Shown here piece after piece: positions 55,899 through 64,000 of a DNA stretch of 64,000 nucleotides (position 1 is the first letter of the stretch; every line of letters starts with the position of its first letter). A program made the translations under genes and the position numbers. Location of the stretch: contig NZ_CP150300.1 in NCBI RefSeq assembly GCF_037991315.1, positions 3,348,001 through 3,412,000 of the forward strand. The letters are read 5' to 3'. Source of the stretch: Paenibacillus sp. FSL H8-0079 (GTDB taxonomy: Bacteria > Bacillota > Bacilli > Paenibacillales > Paenibacillaceae). Below the pieces are notes generated by a model, which did not search any database, was not told the origin of the DNA, and saw only the letters and a program-made list of their open reading frames with translations.

Positions 55899-58800
55899 GT
55901 GCGGAAATATGCAAAGATTTTATTTATGTTTTTACTAGTTATTGTCCTGCTGATCAGTTCGATTTCAAACGTATTAATTACATACGTATCGGCTGCTGGT
56001 AACGATGTGACGAATCAAGTAGGAACAATGCCAAGAGCTACACTTATGGATACACCTGATCTAGAGAAAGATACGGTACCGCTAACCTTCAAGACAGATC
56101 AGGCTTTTCAGGCGGATCTTGCTCTCCAGCCAGATAAAGTTACTGTGCAAAAGAATGGAACATTAGTTAACGGAACAGACATTGGGTGGACAATTACAGT
56201 AAACAAAGAGAATGTTGCTGTTAATAATACAGTGCTCGTTGATATGATTCCAGATAGCCAGATTCCGGATGAATTATCGACACGAGTGAATGGAGGGCTG
56301 CCACAAGGATCTGTAATAGATTATGGAAGCAGCAATATTTTAAGTACATCGGGAAGCTATGATGCTACAACGACAGTGAATAATACAAAAAATATCACTT
56401 GGACGATTGTCGTGAATGAAGACGAACTGGCATTCAACAATGCTATTATCAAGGATACACTTCCTCTTGGGCTAACTTACATTGCTGGAACAGCAACTGT
56501 AAATGGTACTAGTGTTACTCCCGTAACAAGCGGCTCAGAGCTTACCTTCAACCTGGGTAATATTACAAAAGAGGTTACGATTACGTACGAAACTGAAATT
56601 GAGCCTGCTCGTTTCCAAACAAATGGCTCATATACTTTCACAAACGAAGCAGTCCTTACTTGGGATGGCCTTACTGGAACCGGAGTAGTAAAAAATGCTT
56701 CAGTAGGAGTTGGAAGTAACTTATTCAACAAGTCAGGTGCGGGTTATAACCGAGCGAACGGTGTCATTTCTTGGTCAATTGATATTAATAGTGAAAATAT
56801 TAATTGGGCTGCACCAACGATTACGGATAGTATCCCAATCGCTCAACAGTATATTCCAGGGTCTGCTCGAATTGTAGATCATCAAGGTAATGCTTATTCT
56901 GGCGGCGCATTTAACTACAATACTGGAACTTCAACACTTGGTTATACTTTTGGTTCTGCTATTAATTCACGATACACCATTACCTTTGATACAAAGCCAG
57001 CAAATACAGACAACATTACAGCTAACTTTATTAGCAGCTCTAGTAGTCAATTTTCAAACACAGTAAGCATTACTAGCGGTACAATTACACGTAATAGTAC
57101 AGGCACGCAGAGCTATACAAGCAATGTGTTGAAAAAGGATGCAGAAGGCTATGATCTAAATGTAGCTGGGCGTACGATTACGTGGAAGTTGACTGTCAAT
57201 GAAAACGGGGCAACAACTCCAAGTGCACCGAAAGCAGGAACTGATCCTAGTTTGTACGCTGCTATTGCACTCCCAAATGTAAGTATTGTCGATACTATTC
57301 CAGCCGGACTTACCTTTATACCCGGTAGCGTCAGGGTACTTGATCGCAACAGTAATCCTGTCACGGGTCTGGTAACGGTAAGCGGAACAGATGTCGTAAC
57401 CTTCGATTTTAATTCCAGTATTACGGAGCAATACACGATCTACTTCGATACTGCCATTACGGATCTATCCAAATTCATATCACAAAATAGTACGTTGAAT
57501 AATGGTAATTTTAATGTTAAGAATGAAGCGACATTAATCCATGATAAAACGACAAGATCCACTACTGATTCAGCAACTCAAACCGTCAGCAACCATATTG
57601 TAAGTAAAAAAGGTATTCCAACCACTAATGGAAATAAGTATATTGATTGGGTTGTATATTTGAACTCTAATGCAGTAAATCTTAATCAGCTGCTAGATGT
57701 TGATAGATTCTGGTTAATTGATAACCTGCAAGCAGGTCTTGAGCTAGATACAACAAGCGTGGAATTAATCGCATATGGTGGAGCAATTAACGTACCTGAC
57801 AATATGCCAGCAAACGGAAATGATGGCTTAGGTGCAGGTACACCGGTACTACTTGATGGCTCTCATATTGTCTATGATGCTACCACTAGAGAATTTAGAT
57901 TTAATATTCCCAATGATACGATTGATAAGGCATATAAGCTTTCTTTCCGTACGTATGTAACAGAAACGGTAGCCTCTGGATCTCGCTTTTCCAACATGAT
58001 TAATCTATTTGGCTCTAAAGATAATGTTGCTGTTCCAATCGATGGTGCTTACCAGTCTAACGATTCACGCCAAGTAACGTTCTTGGAAGCTGGAAGCATG
58101 GGATACGGTAATCTTGGTAAATTTATTGTTAAACAGGCAGATTTAGATGATAACAACGTTAAATTATCTGGTGCAACCTTTGCCTTATATGATCAATATG
58201 GCAATAAGGTTCAAGAAAAAGTAACCGTAAATGGAGAACTGGAATTCAATCGAATTAAATATGACTTGCCTTACTATGTTAAAGAGGTAGCGGCGCCAAC
58301 AGGATATCTACTGAGTAGAAATGCAAGTGTGGACGGCACTCCAACAACTGTTACGCCAATAGGAGCTGTTGTAGAGAATGCGATTCCATTAACACTAACA
58401 GCTTCACATACTCCTAAGTATTTGGAATTGATTTTTGCTAATGAAGAGATTAGATCAACGGTGTTCATCAGCCCTGTGAGCGCAAACTTTGATAAGAAGG
58501 TATCCGCCCAAGCAGAAGTAAGGACAACGATGACGCTGAATGGAAACACATTAACAAGTGTCGCGAACGGTTTAACTTTGCTAACGTTAGGGACGGATTA
58601 TACGGTTGTGGGCAACACAGTTACAATCCTGAAGGCGTACTTGGCGAATCAGTCGGTCGGCACGACAAACTTGATATTCACATTCAGCGGAGGAGCAACA
58701 CAGACACTTGCAATCACGGTAAGTGATACGACACCAGCACCAGCACCAGCACCAAGTTCCGGTTCCGGTTCCGGTTCCGGTTCAGGTTCTGCATCAGTAC

Positions 58801-59489
58801 CAAGTTCAACACCAACACCAGAGCCAGCACCGGAGCCAGAGAAAGAAATTGGTTCGACGCCAACGCCAACACCTAAAGCATTCTACATTGATGGAGTTAA
58901 TATGGATGTAATTAAGGCACTGGTAGCAAAAGCGAATTCTGTACCTGTAGTATCATTTAAGGATGTGCCGGCGATTGCCCCAAGTGCTAAAGCAATCGGG
59001 TTTGCAACTAAGCTTGGGATTATCAACGGATATGATGATGGTTCGTTTCGTGCTCGTGCTACGATAACTAGAGCAGAGTTTGCATCTATGCTAGTAAGAG
59101 CACTTGGATTAACGTCAGAAGGTTACCCCGAATTTAAAGACACTCAAGGTCACTGGGCGGCCAATGCCATTGCTACATTAAAAACAATAGACATCACTAA
59201 GGGTTACTCAGACGGAACGTTCAAACCGGATCAGTCGATCACCAGAGCGGAAATCGCAGCTATGCTGTCAGAAGTAATGAACACAACCTTTGTGAAAAAT
59301 AATAAGTTTAAAGATGTTATAGGTCACTGGGCAGAGGCAGAGATTGGTACATTATCCGATATGGGGATTGTAAAGGGTACACCGGATGGTGTATTCAGAC
59401 CGAATGCTAATGCTACGAGATATGAATCGTTACTCATGATCTTACGTATGCTGAATGCCAGTCTTGATCATTCGCTAAACGTAGAATAG
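55899..59489 (+). CDS. Large SLH-anchored surface adhesin with repeated pilin/collagen-binding-like domains
   Basis: This 1196-residue protein has a signal peptide (1-32, ending VSAAG). At least five related beta-sandwich repeats follow, each with an x-ITW/ISW-x-VNxNx ... IxDTIPxGLxxIPGSxxV pattern, at about 95, 165, 287, 425 and 583. A CnaB-like domain is at about 739-850 (GKFIVKQADLDDNN..LSGATFALYDQYG, ending APTGYLL) and a CBM_X2-like Ig domain at about 855-940 (SPVSANFDKK). A Pro/Gly/Ser linker runs to about 990, and three SLH domains (FKDV..GYDDGSFRA, FKD..GYSDGTFKP, FKDV..GTPDGVFRP) reach the end. SLH domains bind pyruvylated wall polymers. The domains suggest adhesion. Start is GTG. 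Confidence 0.88.
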   Translation: MRKYAKILFMFLLVIVLLISSISNVLITYVSAAGNDVTNQVGTMPRATLMDTPDLEKDTVPLTFKTDQAFQADLALQPDKVTVQKNGTLVNGTDIGWTITVNKENVAVNNTVLVDMIPDSQIPDELSTRVNGGLPQGSVIDYGSSNILSTSGSYDATTTVNNTKNITWTIVVNEDELAFNNAIIKDTLPLGLTYIAGTATVNGTSVTPVTSGSELTFNLGNITKEVTITYETEIEPARFQTNGSYTFTNEAVLTWDGLTGTGVVKNASVGVGSNLFNKSGAGYNRANGVISWSIDINSENINWAAPTITDSIPIAQQYIPGSARIVDHQGNAYSGGAFNYNTGTSTLGYTFGSAINSRYTITFDTKPANTDNITANFISSSSSQFSNTVSITSGTITRNSTGTQSYTSNVLKKDAEGYDLNVAGRTITWKLTVNENGATTPSAPKAGTDPSLYAAIALPNVSIVDTIPAGLTFIPGSVRVLDRNSNPVTGLVTVSGTDVVTFDFNSSITEQYTIYFDTAITDLSKFISQNSTLNNGNFNVKNEATLIHDKTTRSTTDSATQTVSNHIVSKKGIPTTNGNKYIDWVVYLNSNAVNLNQLLDVDRFWLIDNLQAGLELDTTSVELIAYGGAINVPDNMPANGNDGLGAGTPVLLDGSHIVYDATTREFRFNIPNDTIDKAYKLSFRTYVTETVASGSRFSNMINLFGSKDNVAVPIDGAYQSNDSRQVTFLEAGSMGYGNLGKFIVKQADLDDNNVKLSGATFALYDQYGNKVQEKVTVNGELEFNRIKYDLPYYVKEVAAPTGYLLSRNASVDGTPTTVTPIGAVVENAIPLTLTASHTPKYLELIFANEEIRSTVFISPVSANFDKKVSAQAEVRTTMTLNGNTLTSVANGLTLLTLGTDYTVVGNTVTILKAYLANQSVGTTNLIFTFSGGATQTLAITVSDTTPAPAPAPSSGSGSGSGSGSASVPSSTPTPEPAPEPEKEIGSTPTPTPKAFYIDGVNMDVIKALVAKANSVPVVSFKDVPAIAPSAKAIGFATKLGIINGYDDGSFRARATITRAEFASMLVRALGLTSEGYPEFKDTQGHWAANAIATLKTIDITKGYSDGTFKPDQSITRAEIAAMLSEVMNTTFVKNNKFKDVIGHWAEAEIGTLSDMGIVKGTPDGVFRPNANATRYESLLMILRMLNASLDHSLNVE
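58731..58790 (+). repeat. Tandem hexanucleotide repeats in adhesin linker
   Basis: Short in-frame tandem units (CAGCAC, then TTCCGG) encode Ala-Pro and Gly-Ser runs between the X2-like and SLH domains. The copy number could change by slippage without breaking the frame. Confidence 0.7.
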
Positions 59490-59569
59490 AGGAATAGCGA
59501 ATGAAGATCAGATCGAACAGATGCTGGGTAAACTGGTGAACCTGAAATCTCATACTCTAAAATAAGCTT

Positions 59570-59611
59570 ACGACCGATTCCCAATATTTTTACCTGGGAA
59601 TCGGTCGTTTA
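59570..59611. terminator. Intrinsic terminator after adhesin gene
   Basis: ACGACCGATTCCCA (59570-59583) pairs perfectly with TGGGAATCGGTCGT (59595-59608), followed by TTT. Confidence 0.85.
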
Positions 59612-59732
59612 AATGTAGACTTGATAATGTAGTTCATCAGCTGCACACGGTATCTCATTTATTACTTGCTGGTTTAAGGGAAGTTTTAGGTCGTGATCTT
59701 TGTTTTTATCTTTTGTCATGTATCAAGAAATC

Positions 59733-60620
59733 CTACTCCACTTTAAACAATCCAGCATGGTCTTCATAGTACGAAGTAATAAAATCACGAAATTCTCCAA
59801 CAGCAGGAGATAACCATTTTTGTTTGACCCAGGAGAGGCTAATGGGATATATCGCTGAATCATCAGCAATTTTCACATAACTTAACCCCAGTTTTCTACA
59901 TACGGAGATCGGAAGCAACGCAACACCCTGATTAAGTTTGATAATTTCAAGCAGGGTATGAGAATCGACCTCAAATGCATGATTGGGCAGGAAACCTGCT
60001 TTTTCACAGAGCATGGTGGTAAATCGGCTGTACTCCTTATTATCTGCAAGGGAAATAAAGGGCTCATTTGCAACAACACTTAACGAGATGCTTGTCTCTC
60101 CGCCGTATGCATGATTCATGGGCACAACAAGAACAATGTCCTCCTCAACAAGAACAACACTCTCAATCTCCTCATCCTGAATCGGATGCCCCGTAATGCC
60201 CAGATGCATGTCGCCTTTCTTCAATCCTGTAATAATTTCACTACGAGTCCCAATGCCTTGATGAAGCTTGGTTTCGGGGGAATCGTTGATATAGTCACTA
60301 ATAAGTCCAGTGAGGAATCGGGTATTGGTAATCGAGATCCTGATCGTATTGGATATTTGCTGTTCCTCCGCTTTAATCTCAATCTCTGCATTTTCAATTT
60401 CTATAAAAATCCGGTTTACGTGCTTCAATAGAATTTCACCTGAGGAATTCAGTTGAATATTTCGGCCTCTCCTATGAAATAAGGGGGTACCCAGTTCATC
60501 CTCAAGTCTTTTAATTGTCAAGCTTAGAGAAGGTTGAGCAATATTCAATTGTGCAGCTGCCTTGGAGATATGTTCGGTATAGGCAACGGTCTGAAAATAT
60601 TTGAGCTGAAGCAGTTCCAT
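59733..60620 (-). CDS. LysR family transcriptional regulator
   Basis: This 295-residue protein has a winged HTH at 1-60 (MELLQLKYFQTVAYTEHISK, then AAAQLNIAQPSLSLTIKRL) and an effector domain from about 90. AAGGAG precedes the ATG. It is divergent from the acetoacetate decarboxylase gene, with an 8-2-8 palindrome between them, so it is the likely regulator of the two-gene plus-strand operon. Confidence 0.92.
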   Translation of the reverse strand: MELLQLKYFQTVAYTEHISKAAAQLNIAQPSLSLTIKRLEDELGTPLFHRRGRNIQLNSSGEILLKHVNRIFIEIENAEIEIKAEEQQISNTIRISITNTRFLTGLISDYINDSPETKLHQGIGTRSEIITGLKKGDMHLGITGHPIQDEEIESVVLVEEDIVLVVPMNHAYGGETSISLSVVANEPFISLADNKEYSRFTTMLCEKAGFLPNHAFEVDSHTLLEIIKLNQGVALLPISVCRKLGLSYVKIADDSAIYPISLSWVKQKWLSPAVGEFRDFITSYYEDHAGLFKVE

Positions 60621-60634
60621 TCACACGCACTCCT

Positions 60635-60652
60635 TATTTATTCTAATAAATA
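60635..60652. promoter_or_regulatory. Candidate LysR operator
   Basis: TATTTATT-ct-AATAAATA is a perfect 8-2-8 palindrome just upstream of the LysR start and contains T-N11-A spacings typical of LysR boxes. Confidence 0.45.
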
Positions 60653-60773
60653 TATATAGTACTTATTATGTATTATATTAAATTTAAATATTGATGTAGA
60701 ATTTTTTTTATGAGATACAGATCAAATTTTAAATAGTAAAAAATTAACTAAATTTAAGAGGTAGGTGTCTTTG

Positions 60774-61520
60774 ATGAAAATCGATGTGAATAACATAGCT
60801 AAAAATCTGAATACACCCCTAACTGCTCCGGCATATCCAATGCCACCGTACAAATTCGTGAATCGTGAATATTTGAATATTATTTACCGGACTGATGAAA
60901 AAGCGTTACGGGCAGCCGTACCAGAGCCTCTGGCAATTACTGAACCACTGGTTAAATTCGAAGTGATGTGGATGCCAGATGTTTCTGGACTGGGTGCTTA
61001 TACCGAAGCTGGACAAGTCATTCCTGTGCAATTTAATGGGGAGGAAGGCGATTATGTGCATTCGATGTACGTAGACAATTTCCCCGCGATTGCGAGTGGT
61101 CGAGAGCTCACCGCATATCCGAAAAAGCTGGGCGCACCCAAGTTGTATACCGATTCAGATACACTAGTTGGCACACTAGATTATGGAACGCTGCGTGTAG
61201 CCACGGCAACGATGGGCTATAAACATGTGGAGATGGATAAAGAGTTAGCCAAACGTGAAATATGCCGACCTAATTTTATGATTAAGATGGCTACCGACTA
61301 TACCGGAAATTTAAGAATATGTGATCTGATCCATACTCAAATTACGGACATCGAAGTGAAAGAGGCTTGGACAGGCCCTGCCCGGCTTCAATTGTTCGAA
61401 CATGCGTTGGCACCTCTTGCAGATCTTCCTGTGTTGGAAGTGGTGTCCGCTTCTCATATCCTTACCAACCTAACCTTAAACGCTGCACAACCTGTATATA
61501 ACTATCTGGAAGAAAAATAA
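60774..61520 (+). CDS. adc: Acetoacetate decarboxylase family protein
   Basis: About 248 residues from ATG 60774, which has AGAGGTAGG nine bases upstream; the frame opens at TTG 60765. The Schiff-base Lys lies in RELTAYPKKLGAPK (about 120), preceded by the Glu of GRELT that shapes the site. The size matches the clostridial enzyme. The canonical reaction turns acetoacetate into acetone and CO2, but many family members act on other beta-keto or related acids. No CoA-transferase or solvent genes are nearby. The ketopantoate-reductase-like gene 13 bases downstream suggests a dedicated two-step pathway on a keto acid. Confidence 0.88.
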   Translation: MKIDVNNIAKNLNTPLTAPAYPMPPYKFVNREYLNIIYRTDEKALRAAVPEPLAITEPLVKFEVMWMPDVSGLGAYTEAGQVIPVQFNGEEGDYVHSMYVDNFPAIASGRELTAYPKKLGAPKLYTDSDTLVGTLDYGTLRVATATMGYKHVEMDKELAKREICRPNFMIKMATDYTGNLRICDLIHTQITDIEVKEAWTGPARLQLFEHALAPLADLPVLEVVSASHILTNLTLNAAQPVYNYLEEK

Positions 61521-61533
61521 GGGGGAAATTAAA

Positions 61534-62565
61534 ATGAGAATTGCAATTGTAGGAGCAGGATCTTTGGGAACTATTGTAGGTGCATACCTTGCGGATGGCG
61601 GACTTGACGTTGAGTTAATTGATGCATATCAAGAACATGTAGATGCTTTAAATCAGACGGGTGCTAGAGTGACAGGTACCACAGAGTTCCAGGCAAAAGT
61701 AAAAGCCATTACTCCTGATCAAAAATCAGGACAATATGACCTCGTGTTACTTTTAACGAAACAACTTTACAACGATTCCATTCTTCAGGAATTACTTCCA
61801 TTCTTGAAAGAAGACAGTATGGTGTGTTCCTTGCAGAACGGGATTCCGGAAGAAAAAGTGGCGTCCATTGTGGGTGAAAAACGTGTCATTGCAGGCTCCG
61901 TTGAATTTGGTGCTACGTTTATTGAACCAGGTGTATCAAGTCTGACTACCGAGTACACTCAATTTAAGCAGTATGCCTTTCAGATTGGCGAATTAAATGG
62001 TGAAATCACCGAACGAATTCAACACGTAAAATCGGTGTTGGACCTTGTGGGTGGAACACATATTTCCGATAACCTGGTTGGAACCAAATGGTCCAAATTG
62101 CTGATCAACAATGCCTTCAGTGGTTTATCGGCTGCATTGAATGGGGAATACGGGGACATTATCGATCACGAAGCCGGCATTGTAAGTGCAGCTCATATTG
62201 CGGACGAGACGATTAAAGTTGCTCGTGCCAACGGGGTCACATTGGTTAAAATGAATGGATTCGACATCGCTTCACTCGAACTGAACAGCGAAGAAGATAT
62301 TCCTGAACGGGTGAAAACATTACGTTTCGTGATGGAGCCCTCCAGACTGCTCAAAGCAAGCATGCTTCAAGATCTGGAGAAGAACCGCAAAACGGAGATT
62401 GATTATATTAATGGGGTTGTTTCAAGCAGAGCAGAAGGCACCGGAATTGCGACACCTTATAATGATTTAGTTGTAAAACTGGTTAAATCTGCTGAAGAAA
62501 CTCAAACCGTTCCTGATTTTGACACGAATATTAAAGCTTTTGAAGAACTATTAAGTGCACAATAA
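61534..62565 (+). CDS. Ketopantoate reductase-like protein (ApbA/PanE family)
   Basis: This 343-residue protein has an N-terminal NADP-binding fold (IAIVGAGSLGTIVGAYLADGG) and a helical C-terminal domain. The catalytic Lys is probably in GTKWSKLLINNAFSGLSA (about 190), and the substrate-binding region has ASMLQDLEKNRKTEIDYINGVV. The classical reaction is NADPH reduction of 2-ketopantoate in pantothenate synthesis. Operon pairing with an acetoacetate-decarboxylase-like gene and a LysR regulator, without panBCD, argues for another 2-keto acid substrate. Confidence 0.85.
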   Translation: MRIAIVGAGSLGTIVGAYLADGGLDVELIDAYQEHVDALNQTGARVTGTTEFQAKVKAITPDQKSGQYDLVLLLTKQLYNDSILQELLPFLKEDSMVCSLQNGIPEEKVASIVGEKRVIAGSVEFGATFIEPGVSSLTTEYTQFKQYAFQIGELNGEITERIQHVKSVLDLVGGTHISDNLVGTKWSKLLINNAFSGLSAALNGEYGDIIDHEAGIVSAAHIADETIKVARANGVTLVKMNGFDIASLELNSEEDIPERVKTLRFVMEPSRLLKASMLQDLEKNRKTEIDYINGVVSSRAEGTGIATPYNDLVVKLVKSAEETQTVPDFDTNIKAFEELLSAQ

Positions 62566-62587
62566 TAAATTCAATTATTTCAACTGA

Positions 62588-62612
62588 AAGTCGCTAATAT
62601 AGCGGCTTTTTT
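62588..62612 (+). terminator. Intrinsic terminator of adc operon
   Basis: AAGTCGCT (62588-62595) pairs with AGCGGCTT (62601-62608) and is followed by a T run. It has the same core as the terminators at 5294, 35154 and 55599. Confidence 0.88.
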
Positions 62613-62758
62613 GTTGTATCAGTACATCTAGTCAGGCTTGATTTTACGGCAGATAGAGTATTCTTCGTGATTTTTGTTTCCTAATATTATACAAAAAGGG
62701 GGATTAAATTTGATATAATATAACTTGCTGGTTATTTTACTATTAGAGGGAGATATAT

Positions 62759-63409
62759 ATGAGGAACTCTTGGGGAGAATTCGTCTTTTATTTGGCGGTG
62801 TTTGTCTTTGTTTTGTTTATGACCTGGAATGACTATTCTCTATTTTTTACAATAGGGGTTGTGCTTATAGCCGCTTTTATCATGTTTATGTTGCGTTTTT
62901 ATTATCCTTTGTCGTTGGAAAAACGCATAGACCGTGTTGAGATTTTCTTACGTAAACAGCAAAACACACCCGGGATTTACATTAGTTATGTCCTTGCGAA
63001 CAACCTTGATGATGAGGCAGAACTTGTTATGGAGCAGATTATGCAGAAATATAAATGGAAATCGACGCAGGCCTCGTTCAAAGCCGCTTACGGATTATAT
63101 CGCAAGGATATGTTTGCCATTCGGCAAGCTGTAAAACAGATGGGACTCTCTGATTTCCGTACATATTACGAAACCATTCTACTCCTGGAAGACTGGAAAA
63201 TTGATGAGGCACGAGAAAGACTTCAATCCATTAAAAAACAGTGGATGCGATCAACATTGCTCGCGGGTATTGAACTCAAAGCAGAAAACCGCGATACCGC
63301 TATTCAGCACGCGCATGAAGCACTTAACTCTTCCAGAGGTATTAATCGTTATGTCTTGTATAAGGAATACGAAAGAGTATTACCAGAAGTTGTTGAACAC
63401 ATATCGTAA
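62759..63409 (+). CDS. Unknown membrane protein with cytoplasmic helical domain
   Basis: This 216-residue protein has two membrane segments at about 8-24 and 28-48 (SLFFTIGVVLIAAFIMFML), then about 165 helical residues with a repeat-like pattern (EAELVMEQIMQKYKWKSTQA, IDEARERLQSIKKQ, DTAIQHAHEALNSS), reminiscent of TPR-type helices. There is no enzyme motif. A GAGGGAG box precedes the ATG, and a TATAAT-like sequence lies about 45 bases upstream. It stands alone. I do not recognise a named family. Confidence 0.7.
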   Translation: MRNSWGEFVFYLAVFVFVLFMTWNDYSLFFTIGVVLIAAFIMFMLRFYYPLSLEKRIDRVEIFLRKQQNTPGIYISYVLANNLDDEAELVMEQIMQKYKWKSTQASFKAAYGLYRKDMFAIRQAVKQMGLSDFRTYYETILLLEDWKIDEARERLQSIKKQWMRSTLLAGIELKAENRDTAIQHAHEALNSSRGINRYVLYKEYERVLPEVVEHIS

Positions 63410-63431
63410 AATGGTAAGAATGTTTCAAAAA

Positions 63432-63462
63432 AATAAACCGTGGAGCACGGTTTATTTTTTTT
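63432..63462. terminator. Bidirectional intrinsic terminator
   Basis: AATAAACCGTG (63432-63442) pairs perfectly with CACGGTTTATT (63446-63456) around GAG, then eight Ts. Its 3' part overlaps the end of the convergent minus-strand gene. Confidence 0.92.
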
Positions 63463-64000
63463 CATTTACTAGCAGAGGTGTAAGTCCATCCTTAGCAAAA
63501 ATAGAGGGGAGAACTGTCAATAACCTTTCACGGGTAAGGGGATCATCGTAGTTCCAGCCAGCTTCTACGATATGTACATTGCTGGGTGCCAACATTCCAA
63601 CCAAACTTTGGAGCGGAGAAGGGGTGTTTACATTCATCTCCTCCTGTGGAACCATTACGAAGTTTCGGTCTCCAGCGTATTGTGTGATTTTATTGTGATC
63701 AATTTGTATCCAAGGTCTGCCATCAACGATCAGTTGATTTACGGATTCGGTAGGTCGAAAGCCAAGTGATTCATACACCGTAGCAGCAAATCCCGTCTGT
63801 CCCATAACATATATGTTCTTGCCGAGCACCAGATAGACAGTGGCTCGTTCTCCTGCAATATAATCATCTGCCAATTGTCGCCGTATCCTCCTGACACTCT
63901 CCTCATAGCGGTCGATCCACTGTTCAGCGGTTCTGCTTCGACCGAAAAGATCCGCAATATAACGAAGACGCTCAAAAGTGCTGGTTGATTCGCGATAGAC
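63452..64000 (-). CDS. Iron-siderophore-binding-type protein, C-terminal part
   Basis: The minus-strand frame is open from the last base of the window to the stop at 63452, giving 182 residues of a larger protein. RLRYIADLFGRSRTAEQWID, the helix with YEESVRRIRRQLAD, then VYLVLGKNIYVMGQTGFAATVYESLGF and a final LTRERLLTVLPSIFA match the second lobe of FhuD/BtuF-like binding proteins for iron-siderophores. In Paenibacillus this domain occurs alone as a lipoprotein or fused behind an AraC regulator; the missing N-terminus decides which. A shorter overlapping frame at 63739-63975 is a shadow. Confidence 0.75.
   Translation of the reverse strand, partial: VYRESTSTFERLRYIADLFGRSRTAEQWIDRYEESVRRIRRQLADDYIAGERATVYLVLGKNIYVMGQTGFAATVYESLGFRPTESVNQLIVDGRPWIQIDHNKITQYAGDRNFVMVPQEEMNVNTPSPLQSLVGMLAPSNVHIVEAGWNYDDPLTRERLLTVLPSIFAKDGLTPLLVNEKK

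Noticed and set aside
63739..63975. A 78-codon minus-strand frame near the window end
   Set aside because: It overlaps the siderophore-binding-type gene in another frame; the latter is open to the window edge and matches the family.

Overview
The window looks like a chromosomal segment of a Paenibacillus-type Firmicute. Supporting signs are strong AGGAGG-type ribosome binding sites, frequent GTG/TTG starts, YesM/YesN-type two-component pairs next to CUT1 sugar ABC transporters, many glycoside hydrolases (GH39, GH2, GH1, GH51, GH4), an SLH-anchored surface protein and a cydABDC operon. No rRNA, tRNA, CRISPR array or prophage block was seen.

Layout. 1-5230: the 3' end of a probable GH39 beta-xylosidase, an MFS pump with its TetR regulator, and a GH2 glycosidase translationally coupled to a DUF3237 protein. 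5290-7256: a group II intron encoding a reverse transcriptase, sitting directly behind the terminator of the GH2 operon. 7397-10592: a secreted MINPP-like histidine phosphatase, then an ECF sigma factor with a membrane-anchored partner. 10846-14750: a small redox operon (tautomerase, NAD(P)H oxidoreductase, aldo/keto reductase), a TetR regulator and a carboxymuconolactone-decarboxylase-like gene broken by one nonsense codon. 14885-20605: a LysR regulator, a beta-glucoside PTS, a GH1 phospho-beta-glucosidase and an MFS transporter. 20767-23146: a divergent LysR/DHA2 efflux pair. 23566-29505: cydABDC. 29725-35118: a two-component system followed by a MacB/FtsX-type ABC transporter.

35154-37260 is a decayed accessory patch. 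It holds an 18-codon leader peptide with a long stem-loop in front of a drug-efflux gene that has lost its first half, a frameshifted DUF1064 (phage-type) gene and a small unknown gene. 37442-44368: YesN/YesM-type regulators converging on an lplABC-type sugar importer. 44555-49366: an alpha/beta hydrolase with divergent LysR, a Nudix protein, an HxlR regulator with divergent DsbA/SpxH-like protein, and an unusual LSm-like/basic/Gly-rich protein. 49637-55524: GH51 arabinofuranosidase with divergent ArsR-type regulator, a broken phosphotransferase gene with a leader-like 5' region, an AraC regulator and a GH4 glycosidase. 55899-59489: a 1196-residue surface adhesin with SLH domains. 59733-62565: LysR, acetoacetate decarboxylase and a ketopantoate-reductase-like protein. 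62759-64000: an unknown membrane protein and the C-terminal part of a siderophore-binding-type protein.

Two themes run through the window: plant-polysaccharide and beta-glucoside use, with a dedicated regulator beside most catabolic units, and drug or stress efflux under local control. The least ordinary feature is the leader-peptide/stem-loop at 35320-35465. It resembles ribosome-stalling attenuators of antibiotic-resistance genes but now precedes a deleted transporter. At least four genes here are broken (13989, 35463, 36442, 52458), so the segment carries visible gene decay. All product calls come from reading motifs; no database search was run.
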